Positions 53,912 through 61,656 of a DNA stretch of 64,000 nucleotides are shown piece by piece. The notes beneath the pieces were generated by a model, which was not told the DNA's origin, ran no database searches, and worked only from the letters and a program-made list of their open reading frames with translations. The translations under genes and the position numbers were made by a program. The DNA is from an uncultured Prevotella sp. (GTDB lineage Bacteria; Bacteroidota; Bacteroidia; Bacteroidales; Bacteroidaceae): NCBI GenBank assembly GCA_905234265.1, contig CAJOHJ010000006.1, positions 62,001-126,000 of the forward strand. Reading direction: 5' to 3'. Every line of letters begins with the position of its first letter. Position 1 is the first letter of the stretch.

Positions 53912-56053
53912 ATGAAAAAAACTTTACTTAAGACGCTCCTTGTCGCAGTAGGACTGTGCGTGGGAGCAAATGCGTGGGCGCAGACCACACTTTATGAGAA
54001 GGGAACTACAGGTAATGACTGGTCGGATGCCGACTTGACAGACTGGGTGGTAGATTCCGATCATGGGACAACAGCCAAAAAAGACGAAACTGGTAGTGTT
54101 ACTAATGTTACCTCTTCCATTGTAAGTAACAAATTGACATTTAACTCTTTCGGCTATTCTTATAATGAAACTAAAGGCACTACTGATTATAATACTACTG
54201 CCGCTAAGGCTTACAGCTTCACAAAGTCTATTACAACCGAAGACAATACCATTCTAAAACTTACTGCCGACTGGGCTGGCGGTGGTGCTACAGGTACCAA
54301 TAGTAGAACATGTCATACATTTACTTTCGGTGACATCGCATTCACGCTCTATGGATCAAGTGGTGGCGCCTTCCTGAAGATTGGTTCTGCCGACGCTATT
54401 CAGATTATTGCTAATGCAAACAATACCAGTACTTATCGAAATTCCGTTTGGCATATTGAGCTAACTGTCAATCAAAGCACCAATGTCGTTCAGTACTCCC
54501 TTTCAACGTCTGCCCTCAACAGTGGGATGGCTGTTACGGGAAATGGTACAACCGAAAGTGCTGGAAGTTTCAATGGTGTTAGTATTGCATTAGTTAACGA
54601 CAAAACCCCAAACTGGTCGCTTAGTCAGACACTTAACAGTATCAAGATTACTGAAGAGGAAGCTTCCAGCACGGCGCGTGGTATCAATGTGAATTTCACA
54701 TATAAGGTTAATGGGGAAGGCGATGCCGCAGCTATTCCTGAAGCAGACTTGCCTGCAGTAACCACTTATTATGACAAAGAAGTTGACGATGTTTTCACAC
54801 CTACATATCCTGCATCATTCAATACTGCTGATTATACCTATACATATACATCGGGTGGCGGCGAGTATACTGTAACCACAGCGGAAGACCAGACCATCAC
54901 ACTGCTTTACAATCGCACAGAACGCACCAAAGTTGATGTTGTTGTAAAAGGACTGTTTGATGAAACGGAACTTTTCTCCAATATCGTTACAAACATTGCA
55001 GAAGGTGAGACTGTGGTTTATGGTTTCCCACAGTATGTACTCCAAGGAGGTGTTCTTTACAAGGCAGACGGACCTTATGCCGTATCAACCACTGCTTCAG
55101 CTACACCTATAGAAGTTACATATACGAAAGCTACCGTTTCTGAAGGCGAGACACCCGTTTATTTCAATGACTTTGGTGGTGCCGCTGGTTTGGATTGGTC
55201 AACTTATTCAGGTGGAAATGTTGTTTCAGATGCTTCTGTTGAGTTAGTTCCCGCTTCTACTTTGTCTGATGGTATTTACAAGATTGTTATCCAAAACAAC
55301 AGAAATCGAACTGCTAAGGTTAAAATTGGTGATTTGGAAATTGGAACACTTGCTACAGGAGCAAATGCCGGCTCACGTGTCATTACTACTTTTAATAATA
55401 TAGTTGTTCGCGACGGAGTGGCAATTACCGCTGTTGCAGGAGGGTCTACAGTTACAGACAATATCGACTATATACTCATATATAAGACTGGCGATGCCGC
55501 CATTCCCGTCACCGTTGCCGCTTCTGGCTTCACTACCGTTGCCAGCGCTTATGCTCTTGACTGCGCAAATCTGCCTGTAGGGCTGGAGGCCTACAAGGTG
55601 AGCAGCATCAGCTATGACGCCATTACTCTTGAGCAGGTTACGGAGGCTGTCGCTCCTGGCACGGGCCTTATCCTCACTGGCACTGCCAACGTAGACTACA
55701 ATATTCCTGTTGTAGCCAGCGGCACCGACATTTCAGCAACTAACAAGCTGAAGGCTGCCGTCACGGCTACTGATGTCGCTGCCAATGAGGCTTACATCCT
55801 GAAGAGCGGCAAGTTCTGCAAGCTGACAGTCGCTGCTGCTATTCCTGCCGGTAAGGCTTACCTGCTGGTCAGCGACGTTCCTGTAGAGGCTCCTGTTCTG
55901 CAGTTCATCTTTGGCGATGCTACGGGCATCAGCTCTGTTAGCGCCAATGGCGTTGACGCAGACAAGGCTGTCTTCAACCTGCAGGGCCAGCGCGTTGCAC
56001 AGCCACGCAAGGGCCTGTACATCGTGAATGGCAAGAAGGTAGTATTGAAATAA
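53912..56053 (+). CDS. Large secreted adhesin-like protein with T9SS-like tail
   Basis: 713 residues. The signal peptide ends near ANAWAQ. The N-terminal half is rich in Thr, Ser, Asn and Gly strands. A MucBP-like unit (about 255-345) runs from VNFTYKVNGEG to TITLLYNRTERT, and a shorter strand-rich unit follows (345-410). Then comes a 110-residue Ala/Val-rich region (about 535-655) and the C-terminal FNLQGQRVAQP...KGLYIVNGKKVVLK tail. Codons in residues 1-520 use more A/T-ending choices than the neighbours; the last third is GC-rich like the core genome. This suggests the front part was acquired or swapped. Surface adhesion is inferred. Confidence 0.78.
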   Translation: MKKTLLKTLLVAVGLCVGANAWAQTTLYEKGTTGNDWSDADLTDWVVDSDHGTTAKKDETGSVTNVTSSIVSNKLTFNSFGYSYNETKGTTDYNTTAAKAYSFTKSITTEDNTILKLTADWAGGGATGTNSRTCHTFTFGDIAFTLYGSSGGAFLKIGSADAIQIIANANNTSTYRNSVWHIELTVNQSTNVVQYSLSTSALNSGMAVTGNGTTESAGSFNGVSIALVNDKTPNWSLSQTLNSIKITEEEASSTARGINVNFTYKVNGEGDAAAIPEADLPAVTTYYDKEVDDVFTPTYPASFNTADYTYTYTSGGGEYTVTTAEDQTITLLYNRTERTKVDVVVKGLFDETELFSNIVTNIAEGETVVYGFPQYVLQGGVLYKADGPYAVSTTASATPIEVTYTKATVSEGETPVYFNDFGGAAGLDWSTYSGGNVVSDASVELVPASTLSDGIYKIVIQNNRNRTAKVKIGDLEIGTLATGANAGSRVITTFNNIVVRDGVAITAVAGGSTVTDNIDYILIYKTGDAAIPVTVAASGFTTVASAYALDCANLPVGLEAYKVSSISYDAITLEQVTEAVAPGTGLILTGTANVDYNIPVVASGTDISATNKLKAAVTATDVAANEAYILKSGKFCKLTVAAAIPAGKAYLLVSDVPVEAPVLQFIFGDATGISSVSANGVDADKAVFNLQGQRVAQPRKGLYIVNGKKVVLK

Positions 56054-56054
56054 G

Positions 56055-56182
56055 GGCCTACCCCTAACCCCTCCCTAAGGGAGGGGAACTGTGGGAAGTC
56101 AGAAATAATTCAAACAATTACAAATTACAACGGCCCATTGTCTGTCACGACATCCCTCCCTTTGGGAGGGCTTGGGCGGGCC
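56055..56182. repeat. MITE-like inverted repeat with hairpin arms
   Basis: Left end 56055-56086 (GGCC..CCC.TAACC, then CCCTCCCTAAGGGAGGG) and right end 56154-56182 (CCCTCCCTTTGGGAGGG, then CTTGGGCGGGCC) are imperfect reverse complements. Each arm is itself a hairpin. About 67 bases lie between, without a gene. A non-autonomous mobile element or paired terminator is likely. Confidence 0.65.
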
Positions 56183-56198
56183 AAAAAATAGAATTAAT

Positions 56199-56345
56199 AT
56201 GAAAAAGAAATATTTTGCTCCAGTCATGGAGACCATTGAGATAAAGACACAGCAGATGCTGGCAGCCTCGCAGCTTGGCTTCGGCGATGATACTGACACT
56301 GTTGTAGGTATGGACGCCCCCGAGTTCAACATTTGGGAAGACTAA
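56199..56345 (+). CDS. Very small acidic peptide gene (48 aa), unknown function
   Basis: Not a named family. The start KKKYFAPVMETIEIKTQ is of a kind seen on many short Prevotella/Bacteroides peptides (a basic leader with a conserved P-V-E-I pattern, from memory of such sequences); next come LAAS and an acidic end EFNIWED. No signal peptide or membrane span. DTD (31-33) and DAP (39-41) match the pattern in the 43-residue peptide. It starts 17 bases after the MITE-like repeat and has no promoter of its own that I can see, so it is probably read through from the secreted protein gene. Confidence 0.65.
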   Translation: MKKKYFAPVMETIEIKTQQMLAASQLGFGDDTDTVVGMDAPEFNIWED

Positions 56346-56421
56346 AGAGAAAAATAAATATCACATTTTTGTTTTAAGTTTGTTTGGCGACTAGTCCGTG
56401 ACGGATAGGCCGCCAATTTTT

Positions 56422-56495
56422 TATCTCTGCATGTTACGAAATTATCTTACGGAGATAATTTTTTATCTCTGCATGTTACGAAATTATCTCAGCGA
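56422..56495. repeat. 21/42-bp periodic array E
   Basis: TATCT at 56422, 56443, 56464 and 56485. TATCTCTGCATGTTACGAAA is repeated exactly at 56422 and 56464. It lies between a small peptide gene and the converging ATPase gene. Confidence 0.9.
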
Positions 56496-56528
56496 GTTAT
56501 TGTAGGCAACGGTTGACAAGCAGGCTGA

Positions 56529-57866
56529 TTACGCGTCTGTCAGCATGAATGCCATATAGAAAGGCAGTGTCAGCACATTTCCGCTGCGGCCTACGTTGTA
56601 GCTTCCTACTTTCAATGCATTGTAGACATGGTATTGTTCGGGATGTTTCATTACCGTCTGCAGCGATTTTGCATTTCCTGTTCGTGCCTTGCATTCCAGT
56701 GGGCAGCATTCTCCACGGTATCGTATGACAAAGTCCAGTTCCAGACCACTGGTTTTCTGGAAGTAATACAATTTCCTTCCCATTTTGTTAAGAATGTCAG
56801 CCATAAGGTTTTCGAAGATAGCCCCCTTGTAGCTGAGCATATTGCCCTGCATGATGCTCCACGCAGTACCTTCTTCGAGCATGCTCACCAGCAGGCCGAT
56901 GTCAGCCATGTACACCTTGAAGCTGTCCTTGTCGGCATTGCCGTCGAGCGGCAGTTCGGTGATGTTCAGATTGTAGCACCGGCGTATTATTCCTGCGTCT
57001 TCTATCCACTGCAGACTGCCGCGGTATTGTGCCGAGCGTGCATTAGGGCGTATTATTGAGTAGGTGAACTTTTTATTGTCGCGTGCCAGCTGGGCAGGTA
57101 TCGACTCGAAGCATTCGCGGATGTGTCCCTTGTCCTCTTGCCGTGCGTATTTTAGCATGTCGTCTTTGTATGCTTCGATGATGTCGCGCTGGACTTTCTG
57201 GGTTTGTCCCATGTCGTTGGTGTTTAGGAATGTCGACACCGCCTCTGGCATGCCGCCCACGATGACGTACTTAAGCAGCAGTTCGTGCATGCGCTGGTGA
57301 ATGCCCTCAGCAACAGGCTCTTCCCTCTCCAGGCACTTGCGCAGATAGTCGAAATGCTGGGGCTGCACATCGTTTGCCCAGAGCCATTCTTCAAAGTCCA
57401 TGGGATACATGTTTACTATGTCCTCATAGCCTACAGGTATCGAGGCTGCACTGTCCTCTTTTTGCTCATCAGGCAATCTGTAGCCGCTGACACCCGGCAA
57501 AGAGCCAGTGCAGATGACGTCGTACCTGCCGTCAAGCTTAAAGAACTTCAGTGAGGCTCTTGCACTTGGGCATTCCTGGATTTCGTCAAATATCAGGCAT
57601 GTCTCGCCTGCCACGAACCTTGCCCCTGGAATGCCCAATGTGATGTTTAGCGTAATGGTGTCTACGTCCAGTGCGCCTGAAAAGAAAGCCTTGTATTCAC
57701 GGTGTTCATGGAAGTCAAGGTAAATCACATGCTGATAGTTGCCCGCAGCAAAAGCCTTGACGCTGCTGGTCTTGCCGCATTGCCTGCAGCCCTTAATGAC
57801 AAGAGGCTTGCGGCCGTCGCGCAACTTCCATTCGTGCATTGTGGCTTCAATCTTTCTTTTGTACAT
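56529..57866 (-). CDS. AAA ATPase with DUF4143 domain
   Basis: 445 residues. Walker A GCRQCGKTS near 26-34, Walker B CLIFDEIQECPSARASL near 88-104 and a sensor motif VICTGSLPG. The DUF4143 part includes GGMPEAVSTF and, near the end, SGLELDFVIRYRGECCPLECKA, a PD-(D/E)xK nuclease-like pattern (D...ExK). It is the same general class as the 27465 gene. It has no neighbouring partner. The promoter has three 33-bp phased repeats. DNA-linked regulation or defence is a guess; no role is established here. Confidence 0.9.
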   Translation of the reverse strand: MYKRKIEATMHEWKLRDGRKPLVIKGCRQCGKTSSVKAFAAGNYQHVIYLDFHEHREYKAFFSGALDVDTITLNITLGIPGARFVAGETCLIFDEIQECPSARASLKFFKLDGRYDVICTGSLPGVSGYRLPDEQKEDSAASIPVGYEDIVNMYPMDFEEWLWANDVQPQHFDYLRKCLEREEPVAEGIHQRMHELLLKYVIVGGMPEAVSTFLNTNDMGQTQKVQRDIIEAYKDDMLKYARQEDKGHIRECFESIPAQLARDNKKFTYSIIRPNARSAQYRGSLQWIEDAGIIRRCYNLNITELPLDGNADKDSFKVYMADIGLLVSMLEEGTAWSIMQGNMLSYKGAIFENLMADILNKMGRKLYYFQKTSGLELDFVIRYRGECCPLECKARTGNAKSLQTVMKHPEQYHVYNALKVGSYNVGRSGNVLTLPFYMAFMLTDA

Positions 57867-57904
57867 GTCAATATGTTGTTTCTTAGGATGTTAGTCTGGT
57901 GATT

Positions 57905-57995
57905 ACACTTTTTCAAGCGACTTTTCTATGTGTGTATACACTTTTTCGAGTGACTTTTGACGGCAAAGCTACATTTTTTCAAGCGACTTTACAAA
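57905..57995 (-). promoter_or_regulatory. Promoter with three 33-bp phased operator repeats (ATPase at 56529)
   Basis: Three copies of ACACTTTTTCAAGCGACTTT-type repeats begin at 57905, 57938 and 57971, exactly 33 bases apart (second copy has CGAGTGAC). On the minus strand -7 TAGCTTTG is 57964-57971 and -33 TTTG is 57992-57995, 20 bases apart. Copy 3 fills that spacer; copies 1 and 2 lie in the transcribed start region. Confidence 0.85.
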
Positions 57996-58086
57996 TAAAT
58001 GCGATAAAAATTGGGGCGAATTCTGCGGATACGCAAAAAATTTCTAAATTATTAACACGTATCAATCAACTATGAGGGGAAATTGC

Positions 58087-58094
58087 TACCTTTG
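58087..58094 (+). promoter_or_regulatory. -7 element TACCTTTG of argS
   Basis: TAnnTTTG match 25 bases before the ATG; the -33 is not clear. Confidence 0.65.
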
Positions 58095-58118
58095 CAAAAT
58101 AATTTTTTCCGACAACAC

Positions 58119-59987
58119 ATGAACATAGAACAACAGATAATGGCGGCCGCAGGCGCTGCCGTGAAGGCACTCTACGGACAGGAGGTGCCTGAGAAGATGC
58201 TGCAGCTGGCGAAGACGCGCAGCGAGTTTGAGGGAAACCTGACGCTCGTCGTATTCCCGTTTGTGAAGATGGCCCGCAAGTCGCCTGAGCAGACCGGTCA
58301 GGAGATTGGCGACTATCTGGTGGCAAACTGCCCGCTGATAGCCAAGTATAATGTTGTGAAGGGCTTCCTGAACCTGTCGATTGCCGACGGCGCATGGCTG
58401 CAGCTGCTGCAGGCCATCGACGCCGACGCCAGCTACGGGCTGAAGGCTGCCACGGCCGACTCGCCGCTGGTGATGATTGAATATTCGTCGCCAAACACCA
58501 ACAAGCCCCTGCACCTGGGCCACGTGCGCAACAACCTGCTGGGCTGGTCGCTGGCACAGATTATGGCTGCCAACGGCAACCGCGTGGTGAAGACGAACAT
58601 CGTCAACGACCGCGGCATACACATCTGCAAGTCCATGCTGGCCTGGCAGAAATGGGGCAACGGCGAGACTCCGGAGAGCAGCGGCAAGAAGGGCGACCAC
58701 CTGATAGGCGACTACTATGTGCTGTTCGACAAGCACTACCGCGAGGAGATTAAGGCCTTGGCTGCAGAGTATGTTGCCGGCGGCATGGATGCCGAGGCTG
58801 CTGAGGAGAAGGCCAAGCAGGAGGCTCCGCTCATCAAGGAGGCTCACGACATGCTGGTGCGCTGGGAGCAGGGCGACGGCGAGGTGCGCAAGCTCTGGGA
58901 AACCATGAACGCATGGGTGTATGCCGGCTTCGACGAGACCTACCGGAAGCTGGGCGTGTCGTTCGACAAGATATACTACGAGTCGCAGACCTACCTGCGC
59001 GGCAAGGCCAAGGTAGAGGAGGGCCTGGCGAAAGGCCTCTTCGAGCGCCATGCCGATGGCAGCGTGTGGGCCGACCTGACAGCCGACGGGCTGGACCAGA
59101 AGCTGCTGCTCAGAAGCGACGGCACCAGCGTCTACATGACGCAGGACATCGGCACCGCCGAAATGCGCTTTCAGGACTATCCCATAGACAAGATGATATA
59201 CGTGGTGGGCAACGAGCAGAACTACCACTTCCAGGTGCTGTCGATACTGCTTGACCGGCTGGGCTTCCGCTGGGGCAAGGAGCTGACGCACTTCTCCTAC
59301 GGCATGGTGGAGCTGCCCAACGGCAAGATGAAGTCGAGGGAAGGCACCGTTGTGGATGCCGACGACCTGATAGCACTGATGATAGACGACGCCTACCAGG
59401 TGGCCCGCGAGGCTGGCAAGAACGCCGACATGACGGAGGATGAGAAGCGCGAGGTGGCACGCATCGTCGGTCTGGGAGCGCTGAAATACTTCATTCTGAA
59501 GGTCGATGCCCGCAAGAACATGCTCTTCAACCCCGAGGAGTCCATCGACTTCAACGGCAACACCGGTCCCTTCATTCAGTACACTCACGCCCGCATCCGC
59601 TCAATTCTGCGGAAAAATGAAGAATTAACAATGAAGAATGAAGAATTGGCTACCGCCATTCCTTCACCTGACGGGGCTGCGGCAGCAAATTCTTCATTCT
59701 TCATTCTTCATTCTTCATTAGAAGAAAAGGAGATTGAGCTGATTCAGAAAATGTCAGAATACGGCGCAGCCGTCCAGCAGGCCGGCATCGACTACAGTCC
59801 GTCGGGCATTGCCAACTACTGCTACGAGCTTACCAAGGTTTTCAACCAGTTCTATCACGACTGCCCCATCCTCGGCGAGCAGGATGCCGACCGTCGTGCC
59901 ATGCGCCTGACCATAGCACGCAACGTGGCAAAAATCATCAAGAGCGGCATGTCGCTGCTGGGCATCGAAGTGCCGGAGAGGATGTAA
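58119..59987 (+). CDS. argS: Arginyl-tRNA synthetase with repeat-derived insertion
   Basis: Class I enzyme that charges tRNA-Arg. The ATG at 58119 gives 622 residues; family members of this phylum are near 600. HLGH in NKPLHLGHVRNN replaces HIGH, and KMKSR in NGKMKSREGTVV replaces KMSKS. After THARIRSILRK, residues 499-536 (KNEELTMKNEEL, a short spacer, then AAAANSSFFILHSSLEE) are encoded by a palindromic microrepeat, after which the anticodon-binding helices resume (EKEIELIQKMSEYGAAV). The insert lies at the linker before the C-terminal helical domain, so function is probably kept. Confidence 0.95.
   Translation: MNIEQQIMAAAGAAVKALYGQEVPEKMLQLAKTRSEFEGNLTLVVFPFVKMARKSPEQTGQEIGDYLVANCPLIAKYNVVKGFLNLSIADGAWLQLLQAIDADASYGLKAATADSPLVMIEYSSPNTNKPLHLGHVRNNLLGWSLAQIMAANGNRVVKTNIVNDRGIHICKSMLAWQKWGNGETPESSGKKGDHLIGDYYVLFDKHYREEIKALAAEYVAGGMDAEAAEEKAKQEAPLIKEAHDMLVRWEQGDGEVRKLWETMNAWVYAGFDETYRKLGVSFDKIYYESQTYLRGKAKVEEGLAKGLFERHADGSVWADLTADGLDQKLLLRSDGTSVYMTQDIGTAEMRFQDYPIDKMIYVVGNEQNYHFQVLSILLDRLGFRWGKELTHFSYGMVELPNGKMKSREGTVVDADDLIALMIDDAYQVAREAGKNADMTEDEKREVARIVGLGALKYFILKVDARKNMLFNPEESIDFNGNTGPFIQYTHARIRSILRKNEELTMKNEELATAIPSPDGAAAANSSFFILHSSLEEKEIELIQKMSEYGAAVQQAGIDYSPSGIANYCYELTKVFNQFYHDCPILGEQDADRRAMRLTIARNVAKIIKSGMSLLGIEVPERM
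59612..59725 (+). repeat. Palindromic microrepeat inserted in frame in argS
   Basis: Arms of 18 perfect bases at 59630-59647 and 59688-59705 (AATGAAGAATGAAGAATT and complement) enclose about 40 bases. The total, about 114 bases, is a multiple of three, so the frame is kept. The words GGCAGCAAATTCTTCATT also occur at sprA and 60912. Confidence 0.9.
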
Positions 59988-59991
59988 GACG

Positions 59992-60915
59992 GTGAAGATA
60001 CCCGTAAAGTTCAAGGAGTACATCTGGCTGGTAAACACCATCCGCAAGGCGCGGCGCATCAGCTTTGCCGACATCAACGCCCTGTGGATGGAGACAGACA
60101 TGAGTGGGGGCGTGCCAATGGCACGCTCTACTTTTAACCGCCACAAAGACGCCATCGAGGACATCTTCGGCCTCTACATCGACTGCGACTGCCGCAACGG
60201 CTACAAATATTTCATCTCCAACGACGGCGTACTGCGTGAGGACAGTGTGCAGAACTGGATGCTCTCCACGCTGTCCGTCAGCAACATCATCAGCGAGAGC
60301 CTGTCGCTACAGTCGCGCATACTGCTGGAGCAGGCTCCCTACGAAGGCGGCTACCTGCAGCAGGTCATCGACGCCATGAAGCGCAGCCTGAAGGTGAGCA
60401 TCGCCTACCGGCGCTACGGTGTGGAGACCGCCAGGAAGTTCGTGCTGGAGCCGTACTGCCTGAAGCTGCACAAGAAGCGCTGGTACGTCCTGGGGCGCAT
60501 ACACCGCAACGCCACCGCCGACAAGCCCGAAGCCGACTATTTCGCCACGTTCTCCTTCGACAGAATTCTGCAGTTGGACATCACCGGCCAGAAGTTCACC
60601 ATGGACGCCGACTTCGACGCCGCCGAATACTTCGGCGAGAGCTTCGGCATCTTCGTCGACGACAACACTCCTGCCGAGCGCGTGGTGCTTAGGGCGTTCG
60701 GACAGGAGCGCTACTATCTGCGCGACCTGCCTCTGCATGCCACTCAGCAGGAAATCGCACAGGGAGAAGACTCTGCCGACTTTGCATACCGCCTGCGGCC
60801 TACGCTCGACTTCATCCACGAGCTGATGAGCCGCGGCAGCCTCGTACGCGTGCTGCAGCCACAGTGGCTTGCCGACACCCTGCGCGACATGCACTCCTCT
60901 GCAGCGCAGCTCTGA
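59992..60915 (+). CDS. WYL-domain regulatory protein
   Basis: 307 residues from a GTG start 4 bases after argS. The N-terminal winged-helix-like part is about 1-80 (RISFADINALWMETDMSGG). A WYL domain follows, with the ligand-binding segment FVLEPYCLKLHKKRWYVLGRI near 160-180, then a C-terminal WCX-like region with RVVLRAFGQERYYLRDLPL. WYL proteins often sense nucleic acids or nucleotide ligands and regulate repair or defence genes, but this one has housekeeping neighbours only. The target is unknown. Confidence 0.9.
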   Translation: MKIPVKFKEYIWLVNTIRKARRISFADINALWMETDMSGGVPMARSTFNRHKDAIEDIFGLYIDCDCRNGYKYFISNDGVLREDSVQNWMLSTLSVSNIISESLSLQSRILLEQAPYEGGYLQQVIDAMKRSLKVSIAYRRYGVETARKFVLEPYCLKLHKKRWYVLGRIHRNATADKPEADYFATFSFDRILQLDITGQKFTMDADFDAAEYFGESFGIFVDDNTPAERVVLRAFGQERYYLRDLPLHATQQEIAQGEDSADFAYRLRPTLDFIHELMSRGSLVRVLQPQWLADTLRDMHSSAAQL

Positions 60916-60957
60916 TGGCAGCAAATTCAGCATTCTTCATTATTCACTCTTCATTAA
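60912..60957. repeat. Right-arm copy of the GAAGAAT microrepeat
   Basis: GGCAGCAAATTCAGCATTC and several TTCATT/TTCACT units directly follow the WYL stop. Only the right arm is present, without its partner. Confidence 0.75.
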
Positions 60958-60990
60958 TGACTACCAACCACAAAAAAGCAGGCCGCAGGC

Positions 60991-61018
60991 AATAAACCGC
61001 GCGGCTTGCGCGTTTATT
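60991..61018 (+). terminator. Hairpin between the WYL gene and ruvA
   Basis: AATAAACCGCGC (60991-61002) pairs with GCGCGTTTATT (61008-61018) with one bulged C. It may end the argS-WYL transcript. T run is weak. Confidence 0.55.
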
Positions 61019-61043
61019 ATTTTGTGTAGTATACATTATTATT

Positions 61044-61646
61044 ATGATAGAATATATAAAAGGTGAACTTACAGAGGTCACCCCGGCGGTGGCTACCGTC
61101 GAGGCGGCAGGCGTGGGCTACGCTCTGAACATATCGCTGACAACCTATTCGGCCATACAGGGCAAGAAGGATGTCAAGCTCTATGTCTACGAGGCCATCC
61201 GCGAAGACGCCTACGTGCTGTTCGGCTTCGTGTCGAAGAAAGAGCGCGAGATGTTCCTGCTGCTGATAACCGTCAGTGGGGTAGGGGCCAACACTGCGCG
61301 CATGATGCTGTCGTCGATGAGCGTCAGCGAGCTGTGCGCAGCCATTTCCACTGGCAACGCACGGCTGATACAGAGCATTAAGGGCATCGGCAAGATGACT
61401 GCACAGCGCATCATCGTCGACCTGCGCGACAAGATAGTTGCCCTCGGCATTGCTGACGAGATACCTGCCGGCGGCTCCATGACGGCACCCGTCGACAGCG
61501 CCGTCAGAGACGAGGCCGTGTCTGCGCTCACCATGCTCGGCTTTGCGCCAGCCCCCACGCAGAAAGTGGTGGTAGCCATCTTGCAGCAGGAACCCACGCT
61601 GACCGTCGAGCAGGTGGTCAAGCAGGCTCTGAAGCAGATAAAATGA
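61044..61646 (+). CDS. ruvA: Holliday junction branch migration protein RuvA
   Basis: 200 residues, normal length. The OB-fold N-domain (MIEYIKGELTEVTPAVATVE) is followed by two helix-hairpin-helix units (LLLITVSGVGANTARMMLSS near 70-90, and GIGKMTAQRIIVDLRDK near 113-130), then domain III that contacts RuvB. Tetramer that binds four-way junctions. The stop lies at the left arm of the microrepeat, and sprA starts within it; ruvA-sprA adjacency is often seen in this phylum. Confidence 0.97.
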   Translation: MIEYIKGELTEVTPAVATVEAAGVGYALNISLTTYSAIQGKKDVKLYVYEAIREDAYVLFGFVSKKEREMFLLLITVSGVGANTARMMLSSMSVSELCAAISTGNARLIQSIKGIGKMTAQRIIVDLRDKIVALGIADEIPAGGSMTAPVDSAVRDEAVSALTMLGFAPAPTQKVVVAILQQEPTLTVEQVVKQALKQIK

Positions 61647-61656
61647 AGAGTGAAGA

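Noticed and set aside
53604..53915. 103-codon leader ORF before the adhesin-like gene
   Set aside because: Crosses hairpins and the terminator-like stem, has no family resemblance, and overlaps the next start; an RNA reading fits better, though a leader peptide is not excluded.
58086..59588. 500-codon frame opposite argS
   Set aside because: Shadow of argS; no family features.
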